A stretch of 58,854 nt of DNA from the NCBI GenBank assembly GCA_964537715.1, contig CAZIAH010000010.1, positions 1 to 58,854 on the forward strand, in the 5' to 3' direction. The notes beneath the pieces were generated by a model. It searched no databases. It saw only the letters and a program-made list of their open reading frames with translations, and was not told the DNA's origin. The translations under genes were made by a program, and so were the position numbers. Shown here in pieces: positions 8,116 through 18,100 of the stretch. The stretch's first letter is position 1. The number at the start of each line of letters is the position of its first letter. The stretch comes from CAZTZL01 sp964537715. Lineage in GTDB: Bacteria; Zhuqueibacterota; QNDG01; DSAB01.

Positions 8116-8769
8116 TCAATTCAATAATTTCACGGCTCCCTGAGGATCCGATGAGTAACCGTCGGCACCGATTTGATCGGCAAATTCCTGCGTCAGCGGT
8201 GCACCGCCCACAAGAACTTTCGTTTGCGGATAATCGGCTTTGATTTTTTCAACTGTTTTTTGCATATTGACCATCGTCGTTGTCAAAAGAGCGCTCAGAC
8301 CGACCGTGCAGCCGGGGTGTTCCCGAATTGCATCTAAGAACTTCTCCGTGGAGACATCGACTCCCAGATCAACGATTTCCCAGCCGTTGCCTTCCACGAT
8401 CATGGAAACCAGTTTCTTCCCAATATCGTGGAGATCCCCGGTCACGGTTCCGATCACAAAGGTTCCTTTTCTCTGCACATCTCCGGACTTGAAAAACGGC
8501 TCCAGATGCACCATGACTGTATTCATGGCTTTTGCGGCCATGAGCAATTCTGGAACAAACGCTTCGTTCTTGCCGAACTTATCCCCTATTTTTTCCATGC
8601 CGACCATGCAGCCTTCCAGAATATCGGAGGGCTTCAATCCCTGATCCAGCGCCCTCTTCGCCAATTCGTCCGCCCCATCCTGATCTTTTAAATCCGGAGG
8701 ATAGGGAGACACTTTATTGATTTTACCTCTTTCCACACAGACAGACAGTTTCTCGATCAATTGATCCAT
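8116..8769 (-). CDS. Corrinoid (B12-binding) methyl-carrier protein
   Basis: A 217-residue cobalamin protein of the MtaC/MtbC/MttC type, also the B12 module of MetH. It has an N-terminal four-helix cap (residues ~1-90) and a Rossmann-like B12 domain (~90-217) containing the lower-ligand motif DLHDIGK with His near residue 114, then GLSALLTTTM and the GGAPLTQEFADQIGADGY end typical of the group. Such proteins carry a methyl group on cobalt between a substrate-specific methyltransferase and an acceptor enzyme. The start is ATG 8769, with a GAAGGGA-like site before it; a TTG one codon earlier is less likely. Divergent from ino1 and about 150 bases before the homocysteine methyltransferase gene. 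The methyl source (methylamine, methoxy compound or pterin) is not encoded here. Confidence 0.93.
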   Translation of the reverse strand: MDQLIEKLSVCVERGKINKVSPYPPDLKDQDGADELAKRALDQGLKPSDILEGCMVGMEKIGDKFGKNEAFVPELLMAAKAMNTVMVHLEPFFKSGDVQRKGTFVIGTVTGDLHDIGKKLVSMIVEGNGWEIVDLGVDVSTEKFLDAIREHPGCTVGLSALLTTTMVNMQKTVEKIKADYPQTKVLVGGAPLTQEFADQIGADGYSSDPQGAVKLLN

Positions 8770-8922
8770 CAAGGGTCCCTTCTTTATTTAAATTTCACAA
8801 ATTTAATATAAGAAATAACCGGTATAAATTCAATGAAATGACACATTATATCTCATCAGCCTTGTATTCCCTTTGTGATTGCAAATTGTTTTCACCAAAT
8901 TTTTATCTTATACAGCAATTCC

Positions 8923-8951
8923 TTGACAATGACAATATTATATTGTATAAT
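8923..8951 (+). promoter_or_regulatory. Consensus sigma-70 promoter of ino1 with internal palindrome
   Basis: TTGACA at 8923-8928 and TATAAT at 8946-8951 are separated by exactly 17 bases, a perfect match to the housekeeping consensus. Inside the spacer lies a perfect 15-bp palindrome, ACAATAT-T-ATATTGT (8932-8946), whose right arm touches the -10 box. A repressor bound there would block the promoter. The predicted transcript starts near 8958, about 70 bases before the gene. Confidence 0.8.
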
Positions 8952-9028
8952 ATGATCTGTTTTTCAAAAAGCTTGATCATGCAAATGGATACATTCACAA
9001 ATTCCGAGATTAACGAAAGGGAAAAATC

Positions 9029-10357
9029 ATGTCCACAGTAAAAAAACCGGAAATCAAATCCAAAGAAGGCAAGCTGGGAATTTTGCTCCCCGGCATGGGT
9101 GCAGTTGCGACGACTTTTATCTCCGGGGTTTTAGCCACAAAAAAAGGACTGGGGCAACCATTCGGTTCCCTGACTCAGATGGGAACGTTGAGGCTGGGAA
9201 AACGAACCGAGAAAAGAAATCCTCTCATCAAAGATTTCGTCCCCTTGGCCGATATCGACCAGTTAATTTTTGGAGGATGGGATATCTTCGATGATAATAT
9301 GTATGATGCCGCGCTGAAAGCCGGCGTGCTCGAAAAAACACTACTCGATCAGTTAAAAGATGAATTGTCCCGGATCAGGCCGTGGAAGGGTGTTTTTTTT
9401 CCAGAATATGTGATCAAGCTTGATGGCCGATTTATAAAAAAAGCTGAGACAAAATGGGACCATGCCCAGTTGTTGAGAGAAGATATTCGAAAATTCAAAG
9501 AAGAGAATAAACTGGATCGTCTTGTCGCCGTCTGGTGCGGCAGCACGGAGATCTATCTGGAACCCGATCCCGTGCATCAATCCTTGACAACATTCGAAGA
9601 CGGACTGAAAAAGAACCATCCGGCCATTTCGCCGAGCATGATCTATGCCTATGCCCTCCTTCGGGAAAAGGTTCCCTATGCCAACGGTGCCCCCAACCTC
9701 GCTTTGGATTTGCCAGCTCTCTGTGAACTGGCTTCGGAAAACAAGGTCCCGATAGCAGGAAAGGATTTCAAGACCGGCCAGACCATGATGAAAACGATTC
9801 TGGCTCCCGGAATCAAAGCAAGATTGCTCGGTCTGAAAGGATGGTTTTCCACGAATATTTTGGGGAATCGGGACGGTGAAGTTTTGGACGATCCGAGATC
9901 CTTCAAGACAAAAGAGGTGAGTAAATTGGGCGCGCTGGACTACATTTTACAGCCCGATCTCTATCCACAATTGTACAAAGATTACGTTCACCAAGTAAGG
10001 ATCAATTACTATCCCCCGAGAGGCGACAACAAAGAGGGCTGGGACAATATCGATATTTTCGGCTGGCTGGGATATCCTATGCAGATCAAAGTCAATTTTC
10101 TATGCAGGGATTCGATTCTCGCCGCTCCGGTCGTGCTGGATTTGGCACTCTTTCTCGATTTGTCACAGCGAGTCGGATTTCACGGCATTCAAGAGTGGCT
10201 CTCTTTTTACTTCAAGAGCCCGATGTATCTGCCCGAATTGTATCCCGAACACGATCTGTTCATTCAGTTGATGAAATTAAAAAATACATTGAGATATATC
10301 GGCGGAGAAGATCAGGTGACCCATTTGGGACTGGATTATTATGACTATTATCGGTAA
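9029..10357 (+). CDS. ino1: Inositol-3-phosphate synthase
   Basis: NAD-dependent isomerase that converts glucose 6-phosphate to 1D-myo-inositol 3-phosphate, the first step of inositol lipid synthesis. The 442 residues carry the N-terminal NAD-binding loop GMGAVATTFISGV, the DNMYDAAL region, and the C-terminal catalytic core with GKDFKTGQTMMKT, SKLGALDY and PVVLDLALF. The length fits the bacterial/archaeal-type enzyme (yeast and animal enzymes are longer). AAAGGG lies eight bases before ATG 9029. It is a single-gene unit behind a consensus promoter with a possible operator. A likely user of the product is the CDP-alcohol phosphatidyltransferase at 34680. Confidence 0.95.
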   Translation: MSTVKKPEIKSKEGKLGILLPGMGAVATTFISGVLATKKGLGQPFGSLTQMGTLRLGKRTEKRNPLIKDFVPLADIDQLIFGGWDIFDDNMYDAALKAGVLEKTLLDQLKDELSRIRPWKGVFFPEYVIKLDGRFIKKAETKWDHAQLLREDIRKFKEENKLDRLVAVWCGSTEIYLEPDPVHQSLTTFEDGLKKNHPAISPSMIYAYALLREKVPYANGAPNLALDLPALCELASENKVPIAGKDFKTGQTMMKTILAPGIKARLLGLKGWFSTNILGNRDGEVLDDPRSFKTKEVSKLGALDYILQPDLYPQLYKDYVHQVRINYYPPRGDNKEGWDNIDIFGWLGYPMQIKVNFLCRDSILAAPVVLDLALFLDLSQRVGFHGIQEWLSFYFKSPMYLPELYPEHDLFIQLMKLKNTLRYIGGEDQVTHLGLDYYDYYR

Positions 10358-10378
10358 ACTTATTACGGCCGGATAAAA

Positions 10379-10861
10379 TTATGTGCTGAACTTTATTTCC
10401 ATTTCGATTTCATCTTGAATGGGAATCCCATACTGACCGATCTTGGGGATTTCGGGTTTTATTTTTCGCGACTCCTGAATGGCATGTCGATGTACATAGA
10501 CCAGGGAAAATCCCCGACGCTGCCAGAAACGGAGTGCATCGATATTGTCATTTGTCGTAACAAGCCACAGCCTGCGACATTTCAGACTCTCTGCAACGGA
10601 TTTGACCCTTGCAACAAGTGAAGTCCCGAAACCCTGCCCTTTGACAAAACTGTTCAGGGTGACAATCTCGCATTCTTCTTTTCGGACTTGATAGGTAATC
10701 AAACCAACCTTTTTATTTTCAGAAAAAACAATATAGCCATCGACCTCTGATGCACAATGGACTTTCCCTTTGGAGACCACTATTTCTGAACCCCAATATT
10801 CTCGGAAGATGTTTTTAACCCATTCCCTGTCTGATCGGTTAATTTTCTTAATGTGATTCAT
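10379..10861 (-). CDS. GNAT-family N-acetyltransferase
   Basis: A 160-residue acetyl-CoA-dependent acyltransferase. The acetyl-CoA pyrophosphate loop is in motif A (LNSFVKGQGFGTSLVARV, about residues 69-86), preceded by the beta-strand that ends in ECEIVTLNS. The segment LWLVTTNDNIDALRFWQRRGF is the usual motif B with the conserved N..A..F.....GF pattern. The substrate cannot be told from the sequence. It converges on ino1 with only about 20 bases between the two stop codons and stands alone, so there is no operon context. Confidence 0.85.
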   Translation of the reverse strand: MNHIKKINRSDREWVKNIFREYWGSEIVVSKGKVHCASEVDGYIVFSENKKVGLITYQVRKEECEIVTLNSFVKGQGFGTSLVARVKSVAESLKCRRLWLVTTNDNIDALRFWQRRGFSLVYVHRHAIQESRKIKPEIPKIGQYGIPIQDEIEMEIKFST

Positions 10862-11036
10862 TTTTTAAAAGCATGACACATACGGAAGTGTCATGTCATT
10901 TATTAACAATTCCGTATCTCGCTTCTATGTATTCATCGGTCAAGGCGGAATAGAGCGATAGACGATAGTATATAATCGATATTCGTAAAAATGATCGGGA
11001 AGAAAAGTTATGACTATAATATTTTTAAATTCAAAT

Positions 11037-11130
11037 CCCGCCAGTGGCGGGCAAGGATTTCATTCCCCGCCCTTTGGGGTGTTCACTGTTTTTGCTTTTG
11101 ATACTCCGCTGCTTGTGGTGGGGCAATTCA
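11037..11130. repeat. Cluster of GC-rich palindromes (REP-like relics)
   Basis: Three palindromic elements lie between the GNAT gene and surA. The first is CCCGCC-AGT-GGCGGG at 11037-11051, perfect. The second is CCCC-GCCCTTT-GGGG at 11065-11079. The third is a decayed one at about 11100-11124 (CTCCGCTGCTTGTGGTGGGG). They differ from the AT-rich surroundings and resemble extragenic palindromes that lie past gene ends. The rest of the 280-base gap (10862-11141) shows no gene. Confidence 0.6.
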
Positions 11131-11141
11131 TCCAATGAAAT

Positions 11142-12440
11142 TTACAGAAGATCCTCTTTTATCTCAATATAAATTTCTTTCTTAAGTTCTTCGACCCAAG
11201 AGTTCAGTACCTTTTGTCGTTTCGCATTCAATGCCCATTCCCTGATTTGTTCATAATCATTATCCAAAGAAATTTCTCTTTCCTCCTGCCTGCCTTCCAA
11301 TTTTACGATATGAAATCCGAACTGGGTTTTAAAAGGCATACTGATTTCGCCTTCTTTCAGCGTATCGACCACATTCTTGAACGCCTCGATTTGAAGCTCT
11401 TCAACCGGCAGCCAACCCAAGTCTCCACCCTCCTCCTTCGTCGATTGATCATCCGAATAGGCTTTGGCCAATTCTCCAAAATCTTCGCCGGCAAGCGCCC
11501 GGTTCCGAATTTCAATGGCCTTATCATAGGTCGCTTTTTCATCGGATTCACCCGTGCCGAGCCGGATCAAAATATGACGGACATTGATTTTATCCCCCCT
11601 TTTCTCGATCATCTGTATGAGATGAAACCCGATAGAGGTTTCCACAATATCAGAGATTTCTCCCGGTTCTAACTGAAAGGCGGCTTCCTCAAATTCCTGA
11701 AAAAGTGTTCCGCGTTCGACAAAACCCAGATTACCTCCTCTGGAAGCCGTTCCCGGGTCCTCCGAATAGAGTTTCGCCATTTCCTCAAAATCCGCACCGT
11801 TTAACAGACGGTTTCGAATTTCCTGAATTCGCGACAGGGCTGCATTTCTAGCACTTTCACCCGGAACAATCTGGAAAAGAATGTGACGCAGCTTTACCAG
11901 GGGTCTCTTCTTCGGCAGACTGTCCTTCATCGCAGTAAAAAAAGCTTCCGTTTCCCGTCGAGAAATCTGTACCTCTCTCAGTTTTTCCTGCTGAAGCGTC
12001 TGTATGATCAATTGTTCACGAACGTCTTCACGATAATCCCGCTTGATCTTCTTTATCGGAATCCCGAAATAGGCTTCCACTTTTTCCTTGGAACCGAGTT
12101 GCTGAACGAGGTTATCGATTCTTGTCTCCAACGCAGTCTCAACCTGCTGATCTTCCACGGTAATTGTGTCTTCCTTCGCTTTTAACAACAATACCTTTTC
12201 ATTGATCAGATTTTGCAAGACGTCCTTCTTTAATTTTTCCATCTCTTCGACCTGATTCACCGGATTGATCCCCATCTGCAGTGCGAAACCCTGTGTGGTT
12301 TGAAGCAATTCGGTGCGAAGAATGATTTGATCTCCGACAATTGCCACAATGCCATCCAAAACTTCCTGGCCTTGAACGGGACAACTGAAAGAACAACAAA
12401 AAATTAAAAGTGCAATCCCAATGTAATTACGAAACTTCAT
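11142..12440 (-). CDS. surA: SurA-like periplasmic chaperone / peptidyl-prolyl isomerase (two parvulin domains)
   Basis: 432 residues. An N-terminal signal peptide (hydrophobic IGIALLIFCCSFSCPVQG, cut before QEVLDG) is followed by the SurA N-terminal chaperone domain (VAIVGDQIILRTELLQT) to about residue 170. Two parvulin domains follow, around 180-280 (VKLRHILFQI to GFHLIQMIEKRG) and 285-385 (INVRHILIRL to GFHIVKLEGR), then a C-terminal helix. SurA escorts unfolded outer-membrane proteins across the periplasm. The start overlaps the stop of the upstream isomerase gene by one base (TAATG), so the two are coupled. It is the last gene of the run after mfd. Confidence 0.93.
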   Translation of the reverse strand: MKFRNYIGIALLIFCCSFSCPVQGQEVLDGIVAIVGDQIILRTELLQTTQGFALQMGINPVNQVEEMEKLKKDVLQNLINEKVLLLKAKEDTITVEDQQVETALETRIDNLVQQLGSKEKVEAYFGIPIKKIKRDYREDVREQLIIQTLQQEKLREVQISRRETEAFFTAMKDSLPKKRPLVKLRHILFQIVPGESARNAALSRIQEIRNRLLNGADFEEMAKLYSEDPGTASRGGNLGFVERGTLFQEFEEAAFQLEPGEISDIVETSIGFHLIQMIEKRGDKINVRHILIRLGTGESDEKATYDKAIEIRNRALAGEDFGELAKAYSDDQSTKEEGGDLGWLPVEELQIEAFKNVVDTLKEGEISMPFKTQFGFHIVKLEGRQEEREISLDNDYEQIREWALNAKRQKVLNSWVEELKKEIYIEIKEDLL

Positions 12441-13375
12441 TATTCCGCATTCTCCTCATTATATTCTTGATTAATCTTGCTGTTTAGGGAATCGTTCTCG
12501 GTTGTTTCCTCTTTAGGCGGAACGGCCACAAAAACCTTCGCCTGATTCTGGAGCTGGAACAAAAGATCATAATAGGCAGAACGTTCTTTGGCAACGCGCA
12601 GTCGTTGAAGAATTTCATCTCGTACTTCGGACAAATCCTTAATTTCACCCTTGGCTCTCTTCTTGATCACCTTGATAATATGGTAGCCATGATTGCTTTT
12701 AATGATTGAACTGACACTGCCCGGTGCAAGATAAAATGCAATCCGACTGATTTCGGGGATCACATCTTCTCTTTTGATATAGCCCATCTGACCGCCCTGA
12801 TCGCGAAAAAGGCCAATCGACCGTTCACGGGCGACATCACTGAAATCTTTTCCAGCCTGAATTTCCCGAAGAGCCGCTCTTGCTTCTTCCCTTTCTTTGG
12901 TCAAAAGATGCAATATTTTAACTTCTTCTTCATCCACGCGAAAGAGATCCTGATTCTGTTCATAGTAAGACAGAATCTCTTCCTCTGTGATTTGAATCTT
13001 TTTAGCATAGATTCGTTCAAGCAGTTTTTGGATGACGTATTCTTTTTCCACCAGTTCCAATTCCCACTGAAGTTCTTCCATTTTATCCAGCCCGAGCCGT
13101 TTGGCTTCGCGGTACAACAATTCTCGATCCACCCATTTTTCAACGAATTCGCTCTCCTGATCTTCCCTCAAACCTTCCCAATTCATCCTGTCCTTCATGT
13201 CTTGGTGGGTAAGGATCGAGTTGTCCACCCGCGCTACGATTTCTTCCTCTTCACCCCGTCCCCAACAGTTGAGCAACATCGCTGAAAACAGTGCAATCAA
13301 CAAGATGTCAACGCGAAGCGGATATTTTTCTCTAAACCGTTTCGTTTTTAACAATACTCTCCAATGCCTCATCAT
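12440..13375 (-). CDS. Parvulin-type peptidyl-prolyl isomerase, membrane-anchored or secreted
   Basis: 311 residues with an N-terminal hydrophobic segment (VDILLIALFSAMLLNC) that acts as a signal or anchor. Cys at its end is preceded by Asn, a poor lipobox, so lipoprotein status is uncertain. A SurA/PrsA-like helical region (ARVDNSILTHQDMKDRM) extends to about residue 140. One parvulin domain follows (EEVKILHLLTKEREEA to NHGYHIIKVIKKRA), then a charged tail. ATG 13375 has AGGT nine bases upstream and overlaps the previous gene by 44 bases. It is the middle member of three exported isomerases and presumably a folding factor for envelope proteins. Confidence 0.88.
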   Translation of the reverse strand: MMRHWRVLLKTKRFREKYPLRVDILLIALFSAMLLNCWGRGEEEEIVARVDNSILTHQDMKDRMNWEGLREDQESEFVEKWVDRELLYREAKRLGLDKMEELQWELELVEKEYVIQKLLERIYAKKIQITEEEILSYYEQNQDLFRVDEEEVKILHLLTKEREEARAALREIQAGKDFSDVARERSIGLFRDQGGQMGYIKREDVIPEISRIAFYLAPGSVSSIIKSNHGYHIIKVIKKRAKGEIKDLSEVRDEILQRLRVAKERSAYYDLLFQLQNQAKVFVAVPPKEETTENDSLNSKINQEYNEENAE

Positions 13376-15068
13376 ATATTTTTACCTGATATTTCTCATA
13401 TTGTTCATTCAGCCATGCTTTTTCCTTTTCTTTTCTGATTTCATTGATCAAATCCAGATTGACACGGCTTCTCACTCGTTCAAACGATTTTGGTTTATCC
13501 GGCTTCTTCCCAATCACTTTGAATACGGAATATCCAAGATTTTTCTCAAGCTGAATGGGCCCTCCGATTTGACCTACTTTGAGTTTAAAGGCCGCATCCC
13601 CCAATTTACCCCATTTCCCTTTGAAAAAGTAATCGAAAACCCCCTTCTTCTGTTTATATCCCGCTCGGGTTGTATACTGTTTTGCTAGTTCGTCAAAACT
13701 TCGGCCTTCCTTTGCCCATTTGTAAATATTTTCGGCAAGTTCTTTATCTTTGACCAGCACTTCCTGAATTTGAACTTTACCGAGAACGACATATTTGCCA
13801 TTCTGCTGCTGCGTTTTGAAAAAATCAACAAGTTCTTTTTCCGAAGGGGTGATTTCGCCGTAGATGTTTTTTCTCCTGAACTGATTGATCATTTCGATTT
13901 CCATTTTTTGCTTGAGACCGTTTAAAACGAAATGGTCCCGATCCAGTGATTTTTGATGGGCAAGATCGATTAATAGATCCGTAAAAATTAAATCGGAAAT
14001 CAGCTTTTTGACTTTTTCTTCATCGCCTAAATTAAACTTAAAATGTGCCGGCATTTGTTCTTCCATTTTATTCTTGAGTGCTTTTACTGTAAGTTGACCA
14101 CCTTGATAGGACATCAAAACCTGGTCATCCGTGACAAAATGGGTTAATGAATCCAGAAGGACTTTTCTTCTTAAATAACCAAAATTTTTAAAGTGCGCGG
14201 TCAGTGTGTCAAGGAATGGTTCGTTCCAGGTAAAAACCTTTTTTAAAAGAAGATCTTGACGAAATGACTTGACTGCTTCATTGAGCTGATCCACCTTCTC
14301 CCTTCGGAATTTTCCGAGGATATTTCCCCGTTCATTTTTATAGGACCCTCTTTTCTTTTCATGAATCTCCTCAACGTAAACAATTGTGTAACCATGGTTG
14401 GTCTTTATCAGACCGGATGTTTCTCCCTCTTTAAGCGGAAAGACTGTTTTCATAATGGGATCGTCCGGCTGTTCCCAAACGAATGGACCTGCGAACCCAC
14501 CCCGATCTCTGGCTGCTTTATCATCAGAATACTGTTCTACAAGTTCTATGAAGTTTTCACCGGATTTGATTTTTCTGAGAATCTCTTCTCCCCTGTTTCT
14601 GATTTTTTCTTCTTCTTCCGGTGTGGCAGATTTTGGAACTTTTAATACGATCGACCGGAGCATAAATTCTTTTCCCGTTCGGGCGTAATAATCACGAATG
14701 ACGGATTCAGGAAACACTTTGTTCATAATTTCGATATTGTAGAGTCTATTCAGAAGAAGTTCCCGGCGTGTTTGATTCACTTCTTCAACAACGACCGAAT
14801 CCTTATCCAATCCCGCTTTATACGCTTCCATCAATAGAATTTTGCGATCGATCATATCGTTTAAATGCTTTTTCACGTTTTCCATTTTTTCTGTTTTTAT
14901 ATTCTTGCCCCTGCTTCTTTCGCCATAAAATTGGCTGAATTCGCTTAACGTAATCACGGATTTCTTTCCTATTCGGGCAATAATGGGATCCCTTTCTACA
15001 CATCCAGAAAATAGTACGATAAACACGATCCATAAAACTCCCTGAATTGCATGTCTGTTACTTGTCAT
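13332..15068 (-). CDS. Lipoprotein peptidyl-prolyl isomerase with two parvulin-like domains
   Basis: 578 residues, beginning with a clear lipoprotein signal (IVFIVLFSGC, Cys ~23). A PrsA/SurA-type helical chaperone region follows. The first parvulin domain spans about 140-240 (FMLRSIVLKVPKSA to NHGYTIVYVEEIHEK), a long helical linker with a second chaperone-like segment comes next, and the second parvulin domain lies near 425-535 (VQIQEVLVKDKELA to NLGYSVFKVIGKKP). The isomerase loops look divergent, so chaperone activity may dominate. It lies 50 bases downstream of mfd and overlaps the next isomerase gene. Confidence 0.88.
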   Translation of the reverse strand: MTSNRHAIQGVLWIVFIVLFSGCVERDPIIARIGKKSVITLSEFSQFYGERSRGKNIKTEKMENVKKHLNDMIDRKILLMEAYKAGLDKDSVVVEEVNQTRRELLLNRLYNIEIMNKVFPESVIRDYYARTGKEFMLRSIVLKVPKSATPEEEEKIRNRGEEILRKIKSGENFIELVEQYSDDKAARDRGGFAGPFVWEQPDDPIMKTVFPLKEGETSGLIKTNHGYTIVYVEEIHEKKRGSYKNERGNILGKFRREKVDQLNEAVKSFRQDLLLKKVFTWNEPFLDTLTAHFKNFGYLRRKVLLDSLTHFVTDDQVLMSYQGGQLTVKALKNKMEEQMPAHFKFNLGDEEKVKKLISDLIFTDLLIDLAHQKSLDRDHFVLNGLKQKMEIEMINQFRRKNIYGEITPSEKELVDFFKTQQQNGKYVVLGKVQIQEVLVKDKELAENIYKWAKEGRSFDELAKQYTTRAGYKQKKGVFDYFFKGKWGKLGDAAFKLKVGQIGGPIQLEKNLGYSVFKVIGKKPDKPKSFERVRSRVNLDLINEIRKEKEKAWLNEQYEKYQVKIYDEALESIVKNETV

Positions 15069-15118
15069 AATTCCTCCGGAAATAATAAAATGTCAAACTA
15101 GCTAAAAAATATATAAAA

Positions 15119-18100
15119 TCAGTCCCAGCTTTGCAACATCTTTTTAATGAAAACAAGACGTCCATTCGATGGAATGAACAGTTCCAGACTGAGTCCTCTT
15201 TTTTGTCCAAATCTGGCCGGAACGGACAATCCATTGGTGATTGAATGAAGTTTTTGCGATAATTGTTCCGTGTTCTGAAATTGCTGAACCCAGCTTTCAT
15301 CGAAATAGAACGTCAATGCATCCTCTTCCAGAACGATTCGGTTCAAGCCTTTTTGGCTTCCCAGCATCCGAATCTGGTTGATTTCCAGAAGCTGTGTGAC
15401 CTCCTCGGGAAGCGGTCCGAATCTGTCTCTCAATTCTTCCGAAAAACGATCCACTTCCGAAAAATTCTGGAACATGGACAACCGGCGATAGAGATTCACA
15501 CGCATGCTTTCATCTGGCACATAATTCTCGGGGAAATACGCAGAGACATCGGCATCGATGACACAAGCGGTTCTTAGTTCCTCTTTTTTACTGCCCGGTT
15601 CATTCTCCATCTGCACTTCCTGAATGGATTCCTGAATCAATTGATTGTACAAATCGAATCCGACCGCATCCATGTATCCACTCTGCTCCACACCGAGCAT
15701 ATTTCCGACGCCCCGGATTTCCATATCCCTCATGGCAATCTGGAACCCAGAACCCAGTTCTGTAAACTCCTCAATGGTGCGGATTCTTTTGATCGCTTCC
15801 TGAGTCAAATTTTGGAAAGGCGGCGTCAAAAGAAAGGCATACGCCCGTTTCTCCGAACGTCCCACTCTTCCTCTGAGCTGATACAGCTGCGCCAACCCGA
15901 AACGGTCCGCACGGTGTACAATAAGCGTGTTCACATTCGGCATGTCCAGTCCCGATTCGATGATCATGGTGGATACGAGACAATCATACTTTTTATTGAT
16001 AAAATCCACCATGACTTTTTCCAGTTCCCTTTCGTGCATCTGGCCATGGGCCACTGCTACCTTCGCTTCGGGAATGAGGCGTTTGATCATTCGCGCCATC
16101 GCATGGATCGACCGGACCCGGTTGTGCACAAAAAAGACCTGCCCTCCCCGTGCGATCTCTTTGAGTATGGCATCCACAATCACGTATTCATTGAAGGAGG
16201 AAACCTCGGTAATGATAGGCAGTCGATCTCTGGGCGGTGTGTTGATTAAAGACATATCTCTCAGTCCCGATAATGAAAGATGGAGCGTCCGGGGAATGGG
16301 TGTGGCCGAGAGCGTCAGGACATCCACATTTTTTCGGTAGGATTTCAATTTTTCCTTGTGCCGCACACCAAACCGATGCTCTTCGTCGATTACGAGAAGT
16401 CCAAGGTCTTTGAAGCCGACATCTTTCGATAGCAACCGGTGCGTCCCGATCACAATGTCCACGGATCCGTTTTTCAAATTTTGAACAACACTTTCCTGCT
16501 CTTTTTTCGTTCGAAAACGAGACAGCAATTCTACGGTCACAGGAAACCGGTTTAGCCGTTCCTGAAAAGTGCGGAAATGCTGCTGAGCCAGGATCGTTGT
16601 CGGAACCAGAATTGCGACCTGCTTCCCATCGTTGATGACCTTGAAGGCGGCCCGGAGAACCACTTCGGTCTTGCCAAATCCGACGTCCCCGCAGACCAGC
16701 CTGTCCATGGGAACCGGCTTTTCCAGATCCTGCTTGACTTCGATGATCGCGTTTGCTTGATCCGGGGTTTCCTCATAGGCGAATGTGGCTTCCAATTCTT
16801 TTTGCCAGACCGTGTCCGGGGAAAAGCTGAATCCGGAGATATTTTTCCTTTCCGCATAGAGCGCGATTAAATCTTTTGCAATATTTTTTATGGATTGTTT
16901 GGTTTTCTTCTTGATCTGTTCCCACCGCTTCGTTCCCAGTTTGCTCAGTTCTGGATTGGCGCCCTCTTTGCCAGCATATTTCTGGACCCGTTCGATTTTA
17001 TCGACAGGAACGTAAAGTTTATCTCCATCTTTGTACAAAAGGGACAAACATTCGCGGCTTACTTCATTGACCGTGATTTTTTCGAGACCCTGATAGACAC
17101 CAATTCCGTAATCGATGTGAACGACAAAATCGCCCGTTTTGATTTCGGAGAGTTCACGAATCGGAACGCCCTCCCGGAAACGTTCTTTTTTCCTTCTTCT
17201 TGAGAGACGTCCGAACAGCTCCCTTTCCGTGTAGACAGTCAATCCGCTCGATGGAAGATCGAATCCTTCCAGAAGATTTCTCTCAAGAATTTCCAGATGC
17301 GAGAGAGGATGATCGATGAGGTCTAACACATCACGAATGCGTTCACTCTGTCCTTTCGATTCGCATAGAAGAAGGACACGCTCTCTCTTGGAACAGAGTG
17401 AAATGAGCCCTTTCCGGATTTCCCGGGGAGATCGGCCAAGCTGCCGTATTCCTTTTCCCCCGAAATTTAGAAGATCGGGTTTCGAATAGATCGTATGATG
17501 AAATAAAATCTGCTGTTGTAGATAAATCTTTTCTATCTCCACCGAATAAAATTGGGACTTATCTCCCTGCTGATTTCTTTTTTCAATTTCAGCCAAAATC
17601 AAATCCGGGTCCTCCAGAAAAAGAATGGCGTCATCAGGCAGATAAGAAAGAATGGAATCGGTGCGTTCGAGCCAGACTGCAGAAGTCGGAACAATCAACA
17701 GAGACCGGACCGGGTGCGTCGAAATTTGTGTTTGAATGTCGAATTCGCGGATCGATTCGATCTCATCTCCGAAAAATTCGATTCGATGCGGCATCTCACC
17801 GGTGAACGGGAAAATATCCAGGATACCCCCTCTTACACTCAACTCCCCAGGCTTTTCCACCATGCTCTCCCGGACGTATCCAAAATCCGAAAGGCGCTCG
17901 ATTAGTGTGTGAAGGGGATGGTTCTTTTTCGGGGCAAGAAGAACGAACCTATCCCGTAGATATTTCGGCGATGGCAGCCGGAGCGCCAGACCGTCGGGCG
18001 TGGTGCACACTATTTTTATTTCGTCGAAGAAAAGACCGCGCAATACCTGCATCTGCTGACCCATTTTCCTGGGATTCAAAGAGACGTGCTCTTCGATTTC

